A stretch of DNA of 5,904 nt from UBA9732 sp963615565 (lineage in GTDB: Bacteria > Spirochaetota > Spirochaetia > Sphaerochaetales > Sphaerochaetaceae), in NCBI GenBank assembly GCA_963615565.1, contig CAVEGR010000028.1, positions 1 to 5,904 on the forward strand, in the 5' to 3' direction. Below the pieces are notes generated by a model. The model was given only the letters and a program-made list of their open reading frames with translations, did no database searches and was not told where the DNA came from. Made by a program: the position numbers and the translations under genes. Below, piece by piece: positions 5,205 to 5,904 of this stretch; within the stretch, counting starts at the first letter, position 1, and each line of letters begins with the position of its first letter.

Positions 5205-5629
5205 TTTTCAGCCCCATCAAATAACGCAGAAACTTCATCATTACAAAAATCTAAATTATTTGGAGCCTTAAATAAGCCATATGCTATTCCAATTCGCTTC
5301 TTGTTTTTTGTAATTGAATCATATAGAAATTGATTTATTACATCAGAAAGAGACTCCCCTTTTTTTGAAAAGAAAATAGAAGCCTGCTTCACCAATAATG
5401 GGTCTAATTTTAATTCAGACCCATACAGTATAGAAGGCTCTAAAACTTCTTCATTAGTTATTTCATTAACCATTCTCTCATCCGCTGGTTTCATTGCATA
5501 TTCTGGAATCAGCCACGTTTTTCCAGTTTTTAACGCTCCATAGATTCGTCCTTGAAAACAAAGGAGAGAAACCCTCCTTTGAGAAATTCCCCACTTTTTT
5601 GCAATTTCGTTTGTTGATAAGTACTTCAT
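5201..5629 (-). CDS. Two-domain antitoxin: helix-turn-helix plus RelB/DinJ-like segment
   Basis: This 142-residue protein lies directly upstream of, and overlaps, the PIN toxin gene, so it is most likely the antitoxin. Residues 1-45 (YLSTNEIAKKWGISQRRV onward, then GRIYGALKTGKTWLIPE) are an excisionase/MerR-like winged helix-turn-helix. Residues ~73-103 (LKLDPLLVKQASIFFSKKG, then SLSDVINQFL) follow the pattern of RelB/DinJ ribbon-helix-helix antitoxins. The tail ~112-137 (RIGIAYGLFKAPNNLDFCND, then EVSALF) resembles the toxin-wrapping end of antitoxins that neutralise PIN toxins. Ordinary VapB proteins are about 70-90 residues, so the added N-terminal DNA-binding domain is notable. There is no Shine-Dalgarno sequence, and the promoter spacing predicts a leaderless mRNA. 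Two palindromes upstream suggest that the protein, or its complex with the toxin, represses its own operon. Domain assignments are by eye. Confidence 0.85.
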   Translation of the reverse strand: MKYLSTNEIAKKWGISQRRVSLLCFQGRIYGALKTGKTWLIPEYAMKPADERMVNEITNEEVLEPSILYGSELKLDPLLVKQASIFFSKKGESLSDVINQFLYDSITKNKKRIGIAYGLFKAPNNLDFCNDEVSALFDGAEK

Positions 5630-5635
5630 GAAATA

Positions 5636-5664
5636 ATTTTATTCTTTAATCAGAATAAAATCAA
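5636..5664 (-). promoter_or_regulatory. Predicted TA operon promoter, apparently leaderless
   Basis: On the minus strand, TTGATT (5664-5659) is the -35 box, the spacer is 17 bp, and TAAAAT (5641-5636) is the -10 box (5 of 6). Six bases follow and then the ATG at 5629-5627, so the expected first transcribed base is the A of the start codon. This agrees with the lack of any Shine-Dalgarno sequence. Confidence 0.6.
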
Positions 5665-5688
5665 GCTTTATTCTTTCATAAGAATATT
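5636..5688. promoter_or_regulatory. Tandem palindromic operators of the TA operon
   Basis: Operator 1 has perfect 10-bp arms, ATTTTATTCT (5636-5645) and AGAATAAAAT (5652-5661), around TTAATC. Operator 2 has perfect 7-bp arms, TATTCTT (5669-5675) and AAGAATA (5680-5686), around TCAT. Aligned with a 29-bp shift, 5638-5657 and 5667-5686 agree at 18 of 20 bases. Operator 1 spans the -10 box and most of the spacer; operator 2 lies just upstream of the -35 box. This is a textbook layout for autorepression. Confidence 0.7.
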
Positions 5689-5904
5689 ATCTTTTTAAGT
5701 ACTGTACCCCATCTTGTGGTGGTTGTACCCAGTAACGTAGTTATTACCCACACTAAGGAACTGTGCCAAAATAATTTGAACATTTCTAGAGAAAATGAGC
5801 TTTGTGGAGATTGGTTTTTTGGATTTGCGAGATAAAAAGCACTTTCTGATAACTGAAATAATACTTTGTGTATTATGAAGTTAGAAGAAATGCTCTTTTA
5901 GCCG
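5689..5904. other. Right-end stretch without a convincing gene
   Basis: No credible coding region is seen in this stretch of about 215 bp. It holds two GTACCC copies 21 bp apart (5704-5709 and 5725-5730), the 20-bp near-repeat at 5792-5811, and a 7-bp inverted repeat (ATAATAC at 5858-5864, GTATTAT at 5870-5876). A 27-codon frame, 5795-5878 (+), starts MSFVEIGFLDL and lacks a clear Shine-Dalgarno sequence. Confidence 0.5.
5792..5811 (+). repeat. 20-bp near-copy of sequence in the kinase/trpB2 gap
   Basis: AAAATGAGCTTTGTGGAGAT here matches the minus strand of 1969-1988 at 19 of 20 bases. Both copies lie in non-coding DNA nearly 4 kb apart and in opposite orientation. Similarity outside the 20 bp is weak. 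It may be the end of a dispersed repeat or a remnant of a mobile element. Confidence 0.5.

Noticed and set aside
5795..5878. 27-codon gene starting MSFVEIGFLDL
   Set aside because: It has no clear Shine-Dalgarno sequence and no known family. It is kept only as part of the repeat finding because its start matches the minus strand near 1985.
1..5904. CRISPR array, tRNA genes or a complete insertion sequence
   Set aside because: No regularly spaced repeats, no tRNA cloverleaf apart from the tmRNA ends, and no transposase-like coding region were seen.

Overview
The window looks like chromosomal DNA of an AT-rich, probably anaerobic, host-associated bacterium. A Treponema-like spirochaete is my best guess and a Firmicute is possible. 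The guess rests on the combination of a PD-(D/E)XK/AAA-ATPase-like protein, a stand-alone TrpB2-type tryptophan synthase beta chain, a reverse rubrerythrin, and a tmRNA with an -ALAA tag but no encoded CCA. No ribosomal or other clock gene is present to settle it.

Left part (1-3629): the 3' end of a PD-(D/E)XK nuclease-type gene (+) runs into the 3' end of an FGGY sugar kinase gene (-), with only 16 bp between them. Upstream of the kinase, on the same strand, is trpB2. The 152-bp gap between kinase and trpB2 is built of nested inverted repeats. The trpB2 5' region has a TATAAT box flanked by two matching palindromes and a leader hairpin.

Middle (3630-4805): tmRNA (ssrA), divergent from trpB2 and followed by a hairpin. 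Then comes a 189-aa reverse rubrerythrin with its own extended -10 promoter and a perfect 20-bp palindrome in its leader. A bidirectional terminator separates rubrerythrin from the next, convergent operon.

Right part (4806-5904): a two-gene toxin-antitoxin operon on the minus strand. A 142-aa antitoxin with an N-terminal helix-turn-helix and a RelB/DinJ-like middle overlaps a PIN-domain (VapC-type) toxin by 4 bp. Two near-identical palindromes 29 bp apart cover its promoter, whose -10 box is placed so that transcription should start at the A of the ATG (leaderless). The last ~215 bp hold no convincing gene, but carry a 20-bp near-copy of sequence from the kinase/trpB2 gap.

The genes do not form one pathway. 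trpB2 is probably a tryptophan or indole-salvage enzyme, rubrerythrin is a peroxide-detoxifying enzyme, tmRNA rescues stalled ribosomes, and the TA pair is a self-regulated accessory module. The most interesting material is regulatory: three separate sets of palindromic operator-like sites, each placed exactly on a predicted promoter or leader, and a dispersed GAGGTTTTTGCAAAA-type repeat.
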